From Paramacrobiotus metropolitanus (Eukaryota > Tardigrada > Eutardigrada > Parachela > Macrobiotidae), in NCBI RefSeq assembly GCF_019649055.1, contig NW_026570227.1:2232001-2296000 (forward strand): DNA of 64,000 nt. Direction: 5' to 3'. The notes under the pieces are model-generated. The model did not search any database, had not been told where the DNA came from, and worked only from the letters and a program-made list of their open reading frames with translations. A program made the translations under genes and the position numbers. Below, in pieces: positions 35,101-45,335 of the stretch; within the stretch, counting starts at the first letter, position 1, and each line of letters starts with the position of its first letter.

Positions 35101-37900
35101 GTGGCAGCAGAAACATGTTCTTTCGACGTATTTGAAACCCGCGTGTTTCTCCTAGTACGCTAATAAGATACCGGTTTTTTTTCCAAAAAATAATTTAGGT
35201 TTCATTGGTTAAGGTTAGCTCGAGACATACTGTAGTTACATTCGACGTAACCCTTCATACTAAAAACTTTTATAACTCATTTTCTTATCTTCAAGGTAAA
35301 AAGTAATTTTTTCAGAAGGAGCATGTTGTTTTTTGCAGCGCTGCAAGGCCTTTCTCCGTCAATTATGGTTTTTAGTGCAAATCGTTGCAATCGCGCACCA
35401 GCGGTGGTATAGAACGTTCCAAGCATATCGCGTTACCAGATAATGTTACAACGTTTCACGGAGTTTCAAGCCACATTCCCATTTTAAGTTGACTGATATT
35501 CAACACGCACATTGTTACGCGTAAAAACGCGGAGTGCAAAAGACGCTTTAAACATACGGCGATCATGTACAACTGAAGTATCGTGTGTGGTTTTTTTTAT
35601 GGCAAACGGTGACACCTTTGTGTTGCTGATGCCACTTTCCATCCGTCTCAAATTAACCATTCCTACGAGCTCTGCGCAATTGCTTTAACAACTACAGCGT
35701 GTAATTATTGTTTACGGATGCCCTGGCGGTGTGCAAAACATTTTATGAAATTACAGTACTATTCTAAAGAAGCATACAAGTGAAAAACCTCCCCGTTACT
35801 GCATTAAGCCATCATCTTTATTAATTTGCGTTTTCAAGCAGCAAATTTATTAGTTACTTAGGTCCATATCGAAAATTAATTACCGATTAAGAGAACCACA
35901 CATGTTTAAACCCTTCTATCATGAAATTTAAATATAGGTACAGTACTAGGATAGCGATATCTTTTGCGGAATGTCGATGTTTCCAGTTTCTCTGTATAGT
36001 GCTTTGCAGGGGAAGTACAAGTACATGCAGTATAGCATTAACACGATTTTGTGAGTCATGCGCAGTCATCTCTTCTTGTTTTGCGTAGCTTTGAGTGGCC
36101 GTGGGCGTCTTTTTCTCTCGTACGTTGATCTGGATGTCTCTCGCGCTTCTTCTGTACTAAATACTTCCGTCATTATGCACAGTTAAAGTTGTGACAAACG
36201 CTCGCTACGATTAATTAATGCGCACAATAATAAACAAAATTTTAAGGGAGGTCGAATTAGAAATTTAACCAGAAGAAATCCAGCACCAAACCGGAGATGA
36301 CCTTTATCCGGTTTCGCTCATTCCTTCCGATAAAGCTGAGTTCGTCAATGGGAATAATTTTAACGTCGTCCATTGCTTCCTGAATGCATGAAGTTCATCA
36401 CCATCCGAATTGCGAAACGCACGGTTAACCAAAACGCCAAGTTTAAAATGATGTATGGTCGAGCCGTTAGCTTCGGAGATTGCTAGAGTAGTCTGCACCG
36501 CATAAAAAATTACCATTTACATGATGAACATATCTCATCATAGTGTTGGGTTTTCAGAGTTGTTTTCTAAGAGTTTTTATTACCTAATAAGGAGAAGAAT
36601 AGGGTAATACGAGAACACGCATCAATGTACTAGAATTCTTTCCGGCGATCGGTCGTGTTCTTTATTCTTGCGTGAGGTTCACTTTGGCGGACATCTGTCG
36701 TTTAGCTCCAGTCCGGCAGACGTATGTCTTGTACGAAATTATTGTGATCAATAATTGGTTCAAGATGGTCTTTTTGGGTTTCGAGATTTGTGTGACCACG
36801 GTTCGCACCCTTTTCAGGAGAATTGTCGTTTTTGTTCCTGTCGTTTTTGGGATTTGGACGCTATTCTACTTTTTTGGGAAAATCTCTTATTACGGGAACG
36901 GTTAAAATCGACAAATATGGTTGAATGCCCACGTGTGCTTAATTCCGGTGGCTCAGATGCTCGTGTTTCGAAGGGCATACGGTGGTCGGCGTTGTACTGC
37001 GCGTCATTGTATTCCGTTAGTGTAATGTTGTGAGCAGTGTAACGCGGACTATAAGCAACTACAGCGTTCGTTTTTTGCCGAATATTTTACTGGCCGCTCG
37101 CCCAGCATCTTCACACACCGTTTTACAATGTTCTTATGCAGAGGTCCGGTGTTTTCGCGGTCATTGGTTTAGGATTTCGGAACCGGTTCTACCGCTGCGA
37201 TATCATTATCGGTCACGGTCTTTAAAAAATAAACACTTTGGGTTGGTCGCCCGATGTTCGAGCATACGATTGTCAGTTATTGTGGTTGCTGTGGGTGGAT
37301 GTTCAGTTTGCGAATACTGGGAGATCGCGCTGGATTTTAATATGAAATGCTGAATCGAAAGGGATTTGTTGTCGTATTCATGTTCAACCGAACGCTGTTC
37401 GATAATACAATACGTATATCACTGACATACTCGGGTTCGGCATATCGGGCTAGTAAACGTTCGGGAATATAAGCCGTTTCATTTCATTTTTAAGGACATG
37501 CGGTTGAGGTTTGTTATAGCGCCGAATAGAGCGCTGGTTTTTAAGGGAAATTTGCGTTAGCTACTCGGTTATATCATCCGTCATAACAAAACGTGCTACC
37601 GCTGCGCTCTGTAGTGGTTCCGCTGTGGTCAGTTATGCGGTAGATTTCCCATATCCCGGAGTTCCAATAGAACACCACATGCACTGCTGGACAAATAATC
37701 GGCCTCCCTGCGGCATCGCTTTTAAGATACAATTGCCCAGCGCCTCTGATTTTGACGCCCAGTCTGGTTATGATTTGGCAAATGTTTTCTTGCTGCAGTG
37801 CAGTAGCGCAGCTGATGCAGCACCAGCGCACTATGATATAATATTACGATATTACGGAAACTGCTAATAATAAACACTAGGCTAATTCTTTTTTATAGCT
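32170..37900. other. Duplicated non-coding stretch (copy 2)
   Basis: Matches copy 1 blocks from about 19805 to 26080. It contains a short TTG run near 32530. No recognisable protein or RNA gene. Confidence 0.55.
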
Positions 37901-38095
37901 TTCGTTCCAAGTTTTCTAGCTTTCGCTTCGCTTAAAATTGATCACGCCCAAATTATTTTGTAACTAAAATTATGATGTTTTTGTACTACATTCAAATCTT
38001 TGAGAAAATTTTGAAATTATCCAAATTGCTTCAGTAAGGCTTGTACTGTCGTCACAAATTAACTGGCAGCCTTAAAATTAATATAACGGTTAACC

Positions 38096-38208
38096 TGTAG
38101 TGTATGCCATAGCAACACTCATGATGTTGTCCTCTGTAATATTAATTGCTCAGTTGAATAGCGTGCTGAAAGTCTAAATTAATAAATCGTATTAGCGTAC
38201 ACGACAGT
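38096..38208 (+). repeat. 5' LTR of the gag-only element
   Basis: 113 bases, a direct repeat of 39088-39200. Confidence 0.9.
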
Positions 38209-38282
38209 GGCGTGAATGGATAGAGAATTCTGAGTTACGGTCAGATTGGAAAGGGAATTGTTATACCATAACGCACTGCACC

Positions 38283-39053
38283 ATGCCTACGACGAGATCG
38301 CAGACAGCTCTGGCGACAGTTCCTTCGCATTCTGCGATGGAGCGATTTGATCCAGACAACACAGACTGGGGTGCATGGAAGCAGCGCTTTGACAACTTCG
38401 TCGTCCTGTTGGATGTACAGGATGATAAGAAAGTCAACTTACTGGTGGAAAGTTTGGAGCGCAAAGCCTTCGAGTCCCTGTACCAAGTATGCTATCCGCA
38501 GAAGATTAAAGAGTTCACAGTGGAGCAGTTGATATACAAGCTGGATCGCTTGTACGTCAAGCAGACATCAAAACATTACGAAAGGTCACAATTCTTCCGT
38601 CTCACCCAGCAACAAGGAGAAAGCCTTGTTGAATACAGCAACCGCCTCCGGGCGAAGTCAATCAACTGTGAGTTTACTGGAACGATATTGGACGAGATGC
38701 TGCTAGCTGCTTTCCTGGGCGGAATCCAACGGGAGAAGACGCGACAGCACCTGTACAGCAGGGAGCCAACCAGCATAGAGGGAGCGCTGGCCGATGCGCA
38801 AAAGTTTGAAAGCAGAATGGAGGAGAAGGACGAAAGGGTGATGGCCGTAAGGGGCAAAGGACCGAAAGGGGTAACGTGCACAGGATGCGGACGACGCCAC
38901 CTCGTAAAAGATTGTTGGTACAAAAATATGACGTGTAATAAGTGTGGCGTAAAGGGCCACTTACAAAGAATGTGTGGTGGAAAATCCAATTATGTTTATG
39001 AAGAACCGGAAAATGTTAACGAGATAGTCAAGTACACCGATATTTTTGATTAA
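38283..39053 (+). CDS. gag: Retrotransposon Gag with CCHC-type knuckles
   Basis: A 256-codon frame. The N-terminal half resembles Ty1/Copia- or Gypsy-type capsid domains: FDPDNTDWGAWKQRFDNF, then helices ending QGESLVEYSNRLRAK and LAAFLGGIQREKTRQHL. The C-terminus has two Cys/His knuckles: CTGCGRRHLVKDCW (C-x2-C-x3-4-H-x4-C) and CNKCGVKGHLQRMC, a canonical CCHC. In the family Gag packages the RNA and forms the particle. No protease, reverse transcriptase or integrase follows, so mobility would need proteins from an autonomous relative. Confidence 0.92.
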   Translation: MPTTRSQTALATVPSHSAMERFDPDNTDWGAWKQRFDNFVVLLDVQDDKKVNLLVESLERKAFESLYQVCYPQKIKEFTVEQLIYKLDRLYVKQTSKHYERSQFFRLTQQQGESLVEYSNRLRAKSINCEFTGTILDEMLLAAFLGGIQREKTRQHLYSREPTSIEGALADAQKFESRMEEKDERVMAVRGKGPKGVTCTGCGRRHLVKDCWYKNMTCNKCGVKGHLQRMCGGKSNYVYEEPENVNEIVKYTDIFD

Positions 39054-39087
39054 CGAGCTGTTTTCCTTTTTTTTTGAGAAAGGAAGG

Positions 39088-39200
39088 TGTAGTGTATGCC
39101 ATAGCAACACTCATGATGTTGTCCTCTGTAATATTAATTGCTCAGTTGAATAGCGCGCTGAAAGTCTAAATTAATAAATCGTATTAGCGTACACGACAGT
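39088..39200 (+). repeat. 3' LTR of the gag-only element
   Basis: 113 bases. One visible difference from the 5' LTR (GCGCGCTG against GCGTGCTG). Confidence 0.9.
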
Positions 39201-40119
39201 TAACCCACTGTATACCGCGTTCTTTTGGTTACCGAATGGGACGAATCAAAATGTCTCACTGCTGCACTTTCTTTAATCAATTTTCCAACAATAAAAAAAC
39301 AGTAGTGGCAACAGGTAACAAAGAAAATCTACAATTAAAGAAACGCTACTAAATAAAATATCACTGCTTAATCTGCTACGCTATCGCTACGCGGAAACTA
39401 AGTTTCAGTGCTGAATAGGAGTGTTTATTCCGGGTTTGCAAAATATGTGTAAGACCGCTTCGTGTCCCACTCTACCGATACAAGAAAGAGAACTTTGTTT
39501 TGGTAATTTCTAGCGAATTTTTTATTCTCCTTTGCGCGCACCGTGACATTTGCTTTATTACCAGTTTAAAGCGGTACATCCGTAACGCTGGCGTTATCCT
39601 GGATTTTTTTAATAACGATTGCTTTGAAACGCTATATCTATATTAATTTTGTCGTATTAATTAGCTGCATAGTTTACGCGCTGGTCCGCTTCAAGCTATG
39701 CGGAAGAAAAATCTTTTTCCCGATGAACTGAAAGTTTTTGTAGGTGTTGTTGTACAGAAACTGTGAAAAATACCCGACTTTATCCACGATTGGCCCATAT
39801 TTCGCACATTTCCCGGTTATTACAATTTATGTACTTGCCTTTACCTGAATTCATTGCACATGCGTCTAGACTGTAGAGCTGTTAAGTATCCAGGCAAATT
39901 ACTCCGTATTTCGGCAGCATATCGTTTAGCTATTTTGCTAAATGTTTGCTTGCCGGTTACGGGGTGATTTTCATTTCGTAACTTCAAGCGTACGAAAAGC
40001 CACTCAATATATATATTTGTTTAGTGCAAATAAGGTGCCGATGGTAAAACCAGAATCTTCTACATCTCATTCAGAATACAATAATACGAACATATTCACT
40101 AATTAAAAGTGCTTTGTTC

Positions 40120-40810
40120 GTGGTTGCGTTAATTTCGGAGTTAATCGTAATATGCGTAAATATGTACAAGCCCAGCGCGGATGAATAATGTCTGATGATT
40201 TTGAACATGTTTACATTAAGGAAGTACGAGCAAACTTTTGAATTTTTGGAAGATGTTAACAGAGTGTGCTTCTGTGCCCATAGTAAGTAACAATCTGGGG
40301 ATTTACAAAAAGCCCATGTTAAGCTAATGGCCACCATGGTAACAAGCTTTTGAGTGACCACTGGACTGTGGGGATTGAGCTTTCCAGAAAATTTATGATG
40401 CAGGAACACTCTTGACACTGAGAGGATTCTGTAGCACTTTAGAGCGTGCAGATTGGATGTGTGGAACGGGAGAACATAGAGTAGAACGGCAAAGTGTCGA
40501 GGACCCTTGTTACTTAGTTAGTATTCATATAATAAACTTCAAAAGACTTAACGACGCTGGCGGAAGTACTGGTACTTTCAAAGTTTCGCCTGGTACCGTA
40601 TCGTAAAAGAGCTGTGCATCAAAGTCCACAACGGTAAACCCATATTACAGTAAGATTCCTTTACGAACTGCCGTATCATCTGTCCGATGGAGCGATAATT
40701 CGAACCCTACAACACCAGAGTTGTGTTAAAATGGCCTTGTGGGAATATTTGCGGTATAGTGGAATCTACCGCGCAGAACGTAACGATGGAACGGTAACGG
40801 AATGGTCCCA
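40120..40810. other. Intergenic
   Basis: No gene seen between the end of the duplication and the first glycine-zipper gene. Confidence 0.5.
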
Positions 40811-40819
40811 TATCAGGGA

Positions 40820-40827
40820 TATATAAA
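40820..40827 (+). promoter_or_regulatory. TATA box of glycine-zipper gene 1
   Basis: TATATAAA lies 120 bases before the ATG at 40947. Confidence 0.6.
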
Positions 40828-40946
40828 CCGCTGTCCACTACATACATATTGGTGTTTAGCGTCATTTGATTTCTTATTAACTCCATTAGTCGTTTGATTG
40901 AATATATTTTGCGCGTAGTTCACTGAAGTAAAATTCACCATAAACC

Positions 40947-41546
40947 ATGGAATCTCGTGTAATGTACGCTGTCCTGTTCGCCGTTCTCGTCGCCTTCGCA
41001 TGTAAGTCAGCAACCGCAATGTTTTTACGGCAATACCGATAATATACGGTCTTATTGTTCCTGATAATTAATATTTTGATAAAAAAGTGCTTTTGTATAC
41101 ACAGTATACAGTTTCAAACCGTTCTGCTGCTGGTAAATTACAGAATATCTCGCTATATGGAAAATTCAGATATAATAACGACCAATTTAAAATAAATCTG
41201 TTATTCTTTTTTGCAGCTAAATAATAATTATTCTCCATTGCTTTTCATAACAACAAGCCAACCTTATAGTATTTCGATACGAACGTTTTGCCGCTTAATA
41301 TTTGCACTGGGAATTTCTTTACTAAGGTTATTGATTTTTTCTGTAGCATGCTATCCGTCCAGTGAAGCCGTCAGGGATAAACGTAACGTAATAACCGACG
41401 CAGCCAAAGGCGGCCTGGGAGGAGCAGTGGCCGGTGCCGTTCTACCGGGCGTCAGTGCCAAACAGGGCGCCGCATTAGGCGCCGCCGCCGGGGCGGGAGC
41501 CGGTGCGGCTAAGAAGGATGCCAAAGACCATCAAGCGGCGGCTTAA
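40947..41546 (+). CDS. Secreted glycine-zipper peptide 1
   Basis: Two exons, 40947-41001 and 41347-41546, with a phase-1 GT-AG intron. The product is 84 residues: signal peptide (MESRVMYAVLFAVLVAFASC), short pro-segment YPSSEAVRD, Lys-Arg, then an Ala/Gly zipper with GxxxG/AxxxG spacing (GGLGGAVAGAVLPGVSAKQ, then GAALGAAAGAGAGAA) and a short charged tail (KKDAKDHQAAA). The KR suggests proprotein-convertase cleavage. Genes 2 and 3 share the D-A-x(3)-G-G-x-G-G-A-x(2)-G-A-V-x-P-G-x-x-A-K-Q-G-A core. Glycine zippers pack helices in membranes, so a membrane-active secreted peptide is the leading inference. No known family recognised. The frame opening at 41211 is intron read-through. Confidence 0.85.
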
Positions 41547-42082
41547 ACAATTTTTATTCTGTACATATGATAATAATTGTTATAATTATGTTTTGTGAAA
41601 AAAAATTGCCAATGTATCAGTAACCGCTCCTGACAACGAATCTGCAAACTGTTTTGTAAAAAAAGAGAATGATATCCTTCATGGATTCCAAGTGCTGTGC
41701 TTGCCGGTTTGATTAAACGCGGCGCTGTGGATCGTTTCGTTGTACTATAGCCGCAACGTTTTCGCAAAATAAATCATGCTGTTAATAACGGCTAGGTAGC
41801 TTTCTGGTTATTTAAACGCCGGTATACAACAGCATACAGCGAAGATTTCATTTCCTGATTTTATTGACCTTCATCCCGATCAGTATCACAGTCATGCGCC
41901 GCTGTAGTCGCCGTCTGCACTCTGGCATGTAGAAAAACGCATGGGCACACAAAATAATCTATGGCAAATATTTTGTAACGTGCTACCGTCAGCTAAGAAA
42001 AATTTAAATAGGAGCGCATTTTTTCGACCGTCCCGTGAAATCAGAATTTTCTGCTTTTTCCACGCATTGCCAGTATTATAAA

Positions 42083-42686
42083 ATGAATTCCCGGGTATCG
42101 ACAATAGTCCCCGTTTTCTTGATCCTGCTGATCGGCAGCACAGGTAAATGTCACTATTAATGGAAATAAAATGCTTAATGGAAATTTTGCTCGGTGATGG
42201 TTTTCAAAAGAAAAGAAAATTCGGATATCCTATTAAAAAACTATATTACTAAACAAGCGATAAAACTTCAGAAAACCAGTAAGATAATATTTATTTGTAA
42301 CAACGAAGAAGAGAATAACTTTTCAACCCAGAAAAGTTATTAAAAAAATGTTTACTAAAAACCTTTATATTATTTTATAAGAAAAGTTGGTGAAACTTGT
42401 TAGTGTATTCGTGGCAAATAATTTTACAGTTTGTGTGCCGGTACATTCCGTCGCCAAGCGCGGCGTGGTGAAGGACGCCATCATCGGCGCCATCGGTGGC
42501 GCGGTCCTCGGGGCGGTCGTGCCGGGGATGAGTGCCAAGCAGGGTGCGGCAGCGGGAGCGGCCGCCGGGGCCGGTTACGGTGCCTACAAAGACTACAAGA
42601 CGAAGAAGCAGCAGAAACAGGGACAGCAAGGCGCCGGGAACGTGCACCACGGCGATGTCAACCATGATGTCAATCACGATTATTAA
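42083..42686 (+). CDS. Secreted glycine-zipper peptide 2
   Basis: Exons 42083-42143 and 42430-42686, phase-1 intron. A signal peptide (MNSRVSTIVPVFLILLIGST) is followed by V-C-V-P and a pro-segment to KR, then GVVKDAIIGAIGGAVLGAVV and PGMSAKQGAAAGAAAGAGYG. The tail is basic (YKDYKTKKQQKQGQQ) and ends His/Asn/Asp-rich (NVHHGDVNHDVNHDY), unlike gene 1. About 105 residues. It lies 540 bases after gene 1 on the same strand, so tandem duplication is the obvious origin. TATAAA sits immediately before the ATG (42077-42082), so the true promoter or start may differ. Confidence 0.85.
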
Positions 42687-43086
42687 CGTGCAATGTACAT
42701 TGACTAATCTCGCTTTTTTAGCCGTACACACTTTTTAATTCTTAAAACTGGGCTTTCTGGCACTGCTTTGCATAAATGGGTTGGTTTAGTGAAGAGCGGC
42801 GAGTAAAACTGATGTTTTCCGGGAATATGTCTTAATCACGTCCTCCAGAAGCGTTTGTTGAGCACTTCGCCTAATATGTTGTGTAAAGATTGCACCTTGA
42901 GATGTTTGTGCTGACCGTTTGATCAAGTGTTTAGTTACTTGATGATTGTAATCGCCGGTTGACTCATCGTAACCCGAGCGCGTGCATTTCCGTTGAAACG
43001 GTTCGACAGTCGGTAAAAGCGGTGCAGTTGCGGTGCGTATTCTGTACGGTACAGATGCGTACCAACATCAATAACACGGAACAGAA

Positions 43087-43092
43087 TATAAA
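43087..43092 (+). promoter_or_regulatory. TATA box of glycine-zipper gene 3
   Basis: TATAAA in AGAATATAAACAG, about 150 bases before the ATG at 43238. Confidence 0.5.
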
Positions 43093-43237
43093 CAGCATTA
43101 ATCACATGTGCTTTTTGAGTTGTAACTGACCGACAGTTATAGTCGCTTTTGGCTTTTCTTAAAATCCATCAATTTTACATAATAATAAGCAGCAGCCAGT
43201 TGCTCATTAGTTCATCATCTTTCCTCTTCCCAGCACA

Positions 43238-44073
43238 ATGAAGACTTGTCAGAAGGGTTGTGCGACGATCATGGTTGCGGTGCTTTTCTTTAGCAGCACA
43301 CGTAAGTAAATGTTATGCTAATTTTGGTAAACTGTTTATAAGTTTTAACTAAGAGATCCTGATGCGCGCTGTAATTATATCTGCATACGTACTTTGTACT
43401 TTCTAAAATATTTTAGACATGTTTCTGGAATGTTATTGCAGTACATCATTCACAGTACCTAATTTTTTTGGCCGTTAGTTTCGGAACAAAATTATTCGTG
43501 TAATGGTACCATAAAATAGACACTCATAATGTATCATATCATACTTCATGCTTTTGTTCGTTATACATATTTCCATTTACATACTCCATTATGTATGCCA
43601 AATATTTCAGTGCTTCCTTTTTTTGCGTTAGAAAATAAGGATTTACATAGTACAATGATGTACTAAACGCGCATAGCAAGACAATTTGTTGACTTCTCTA
43701 GGAAATTTAAGAAACTGTATGCTTACCACTTCCACTGTCTAACGAAGTTAAGTAAAGTGTACTGTATATAAAATCACCAAACTTAATTAATTTAGTTTTA
43801 GTTTGTGCACCGCTGGAGAATTCACGGTCGAAACGCGGAACGGTCCGGGATGCCATCATCGGAGCCATAGGTGGCGCCATCATCGGAGCCGTGATACCGG
43901 GTGTAGACGCCAAACAGGGCGCACTAGCCGGCGCCGCTCTGGGTGCGACTGCCGGTGCCGGCTACGGTTACTATAAGGACCGGAAACAGAAGAAGAAGGG
44001 CCAACAAGAGCAGGGAGGGACGAATGACAATACTAATGACGAGTACATCGACCGACATCGGGACTTTGCATGA
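43238..44073 (+). CDS. Secreted glycine-zipper peptide 3
   Basis: Exons 43238-43301 and 43802-44073, phase-1 intron of 500 bases. Signal peptide (MKTCQKGCATIMVAVLFFSST), then LCAPLENSRS and KR, then GTVRDAIIGAIGGAIIGAVI, PGVDAKQGALAGAALGATAG and AGYGYYKDRKQKKKGQQEQG, with an acidic/Asn tail ending HRDFA. About 111 residues. It is closest to gene 2: both have DAIIGAIGGA, AGYG-x-YKD and GQQ. The conserved zipper and KR beside divergent tails suggest the zipper is the functional part. A likely poly(A) signal AATAAA lies at 44509-44514. Confidence 0.85.
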
Positions 44074-44520
44074 GAGAGAATGCATATTTTTATGATATAC
44101 TTTAAAATGTGATTCTAGAAAACCGATTCAAAAATGTACTTAATCTTATGATGTCTTTGGCTTTTGCCGCGATGTACGAATACTGGTACATGTGTTTTTG
44201 TATTTTTCCCCGAATACACATGTTCTCTGACCGCTAACATCTACCAGCGAAAAAAACATGCACCCAAAAGCAAATGGAAATTAATTAAGGCGCGCGCACT
44301 AACATTATAAAAATAAGAAATTAAGGGTTCTTTGTTTCTCTTCCGCTTTCACTGGGGAAATTTACCTCTGAAGTTTTTCTAAGAAATTTAAAGTAATGGA
44401 CAAGAGCGGCGATAAGACTTGTGTTTTGGATGTCTTTTTTGTCATGTCACATAGCTGAAGTGCTTCTTTAATTTAAGACAAAACCAAAGTATAAATGCTC
44501 GTTCGGTTAATAAATGAGGC
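44074..44520. other. 3' flank of gene 3
   Basis: No coding sequence; probably 3' untranslated region up to the AATAAA at 44509. Confidence 0.45.
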
Positions 44521-44524
44521 ACTT

Positions 44525-44898
44525 CTAAATTGACATCCCGCCGCCAATCAAAACATCCCCATTACTCCCAGTTCCGCGGCAGTAACGATGACATCCCTGC
44601 GATCCACAGTACGCACAGCACATAGTTCCTCGCCCCGACCGCTTACAATCCCGATCCTCACGGCAGTCATCCAGCGGCCGATTGGGCGGAATATGCACTG
44701 GGCAGCTGCGCTCGCGATCCGCACGCAGCAGGTCATCGCCGTTGGTGCCCGGGCCGCGACAGTAGCGATTACACCGCCCATCCCCACAGTACGGGCAACA
44801 AACGGCCCCACGCCCCGTGGCCTGGCATTCGGCGTCATCTTCGCAGTTGTCGATGGTGCGACCTTTTGGGATGTCGACTGGACAAGAATGGGGCGAAA
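44525..44898 (-). CDS. Two-repeat WAP-like (four-disulfide-core-like) secreted protein, last exon
   Basis: The exon begins after a CTGTTTTAG acceptor at 44898 (phase 1) and ends at a TAG. It encodes two tandem units: CPVDIPKGRTIDNCEDDAEC...CCPYCGDGRCNRYC and CPVHIPPNRPLDDCREDRDC...CCAYCGSQGCHRYC. Each has eight cysteines with the WAP order C...C-x5-C...CC-x2-C-x4-C-x3-C, though the CC-x2-C spacing is tighter than classic WAP. WAP-type proteins act as protease inhibitors or antimicrobial factors. The frame before 44898 is intron. The first exon with the signal peptide should lie between 44900 and 45335, but I could not identify it. Confidence 0.72.
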
Positions 44899-45335
44899 CT
44901 AAAACAGAAATGTGTTTATATTGCGAATTCCGTTGCATGACCTTTGCAGTCTTAATCAAAAGGAAGAACGCAGCATAATCTTCTAATTTTAAAAAGTTTC
45001 AAAATTAAGCGCGAAAAATGTTACAGGTAAAACAATATCAAATACGTATTCTTATTGTTAGTGAAAATTAATTATAAAGCTAAAAAAAACTTTAACGGAA
45101 TATGCACAGTGGTAGCGAGCTGGCATTCATAGAAGATAAAATATCGTAAGGAGATGTGTATCGAATATTCGAATCATAAGATTCATAACGGTGCCAAACA
45201 CGTACAAAAACGATAAACGTGACAGGGAAGTAATTCGCGGCATTACTTAACATACAAAACAAGTTTAAAGGGTGAAGATGTCTTTTACTGTGTTGTGGCA
45301 ATATGAGTTTTGTGGATAAATAAAGGTGAAATTAT

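Larger units (their letters stand above)
38096..39200 (+). mobile_element. Gag-only LTR retroelement (TR-GAG-like), non-autonomous
   Basis: Two direct 113-bp LTRs (38096-38208 and 39088-39200) start TGTAGTGT and differ at one position by eye. A perfect 5-bp target duplication TAACC flanks the element (38091-38095 and 39201-39205). A primer-binding-site-like TGGCGTGAATGG follows the 5' LTR and a purine-rich GAGAAAGGAAGG precedes the 3' LTR. The only gene is gag; there is no room for pol. It looks whole as a gag-only element, with no break seen. Near-identical LTRs and its absence from duplication copy 1 make it young. Confidence 0.92.
29805..40120. repeat. Old direct duplication, copy 2
   Basis: Counterpart of 15310-28430. 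Homology begins with a shared CCACTGAT-TGTAAACTAT at about 29808 and is still recognisable near 40080-40110 (AATACGAACATATTCACTAA against AATACGAATATATTCAGTAA near 28400). Copy-2-specific insertions lie at about 30215-30590 and about 37930-39490, the latter containing a gag-only LTR element. Confidence 0.85.

Noticed and set aside
41211-41346. Extended upstream reading of zipper gene 1 without an intron
   Set aside because: It would add a second hydrophobic leader from intron sequence; the two-exon model gives the same architecture and intron phase as genes 2 and 3.
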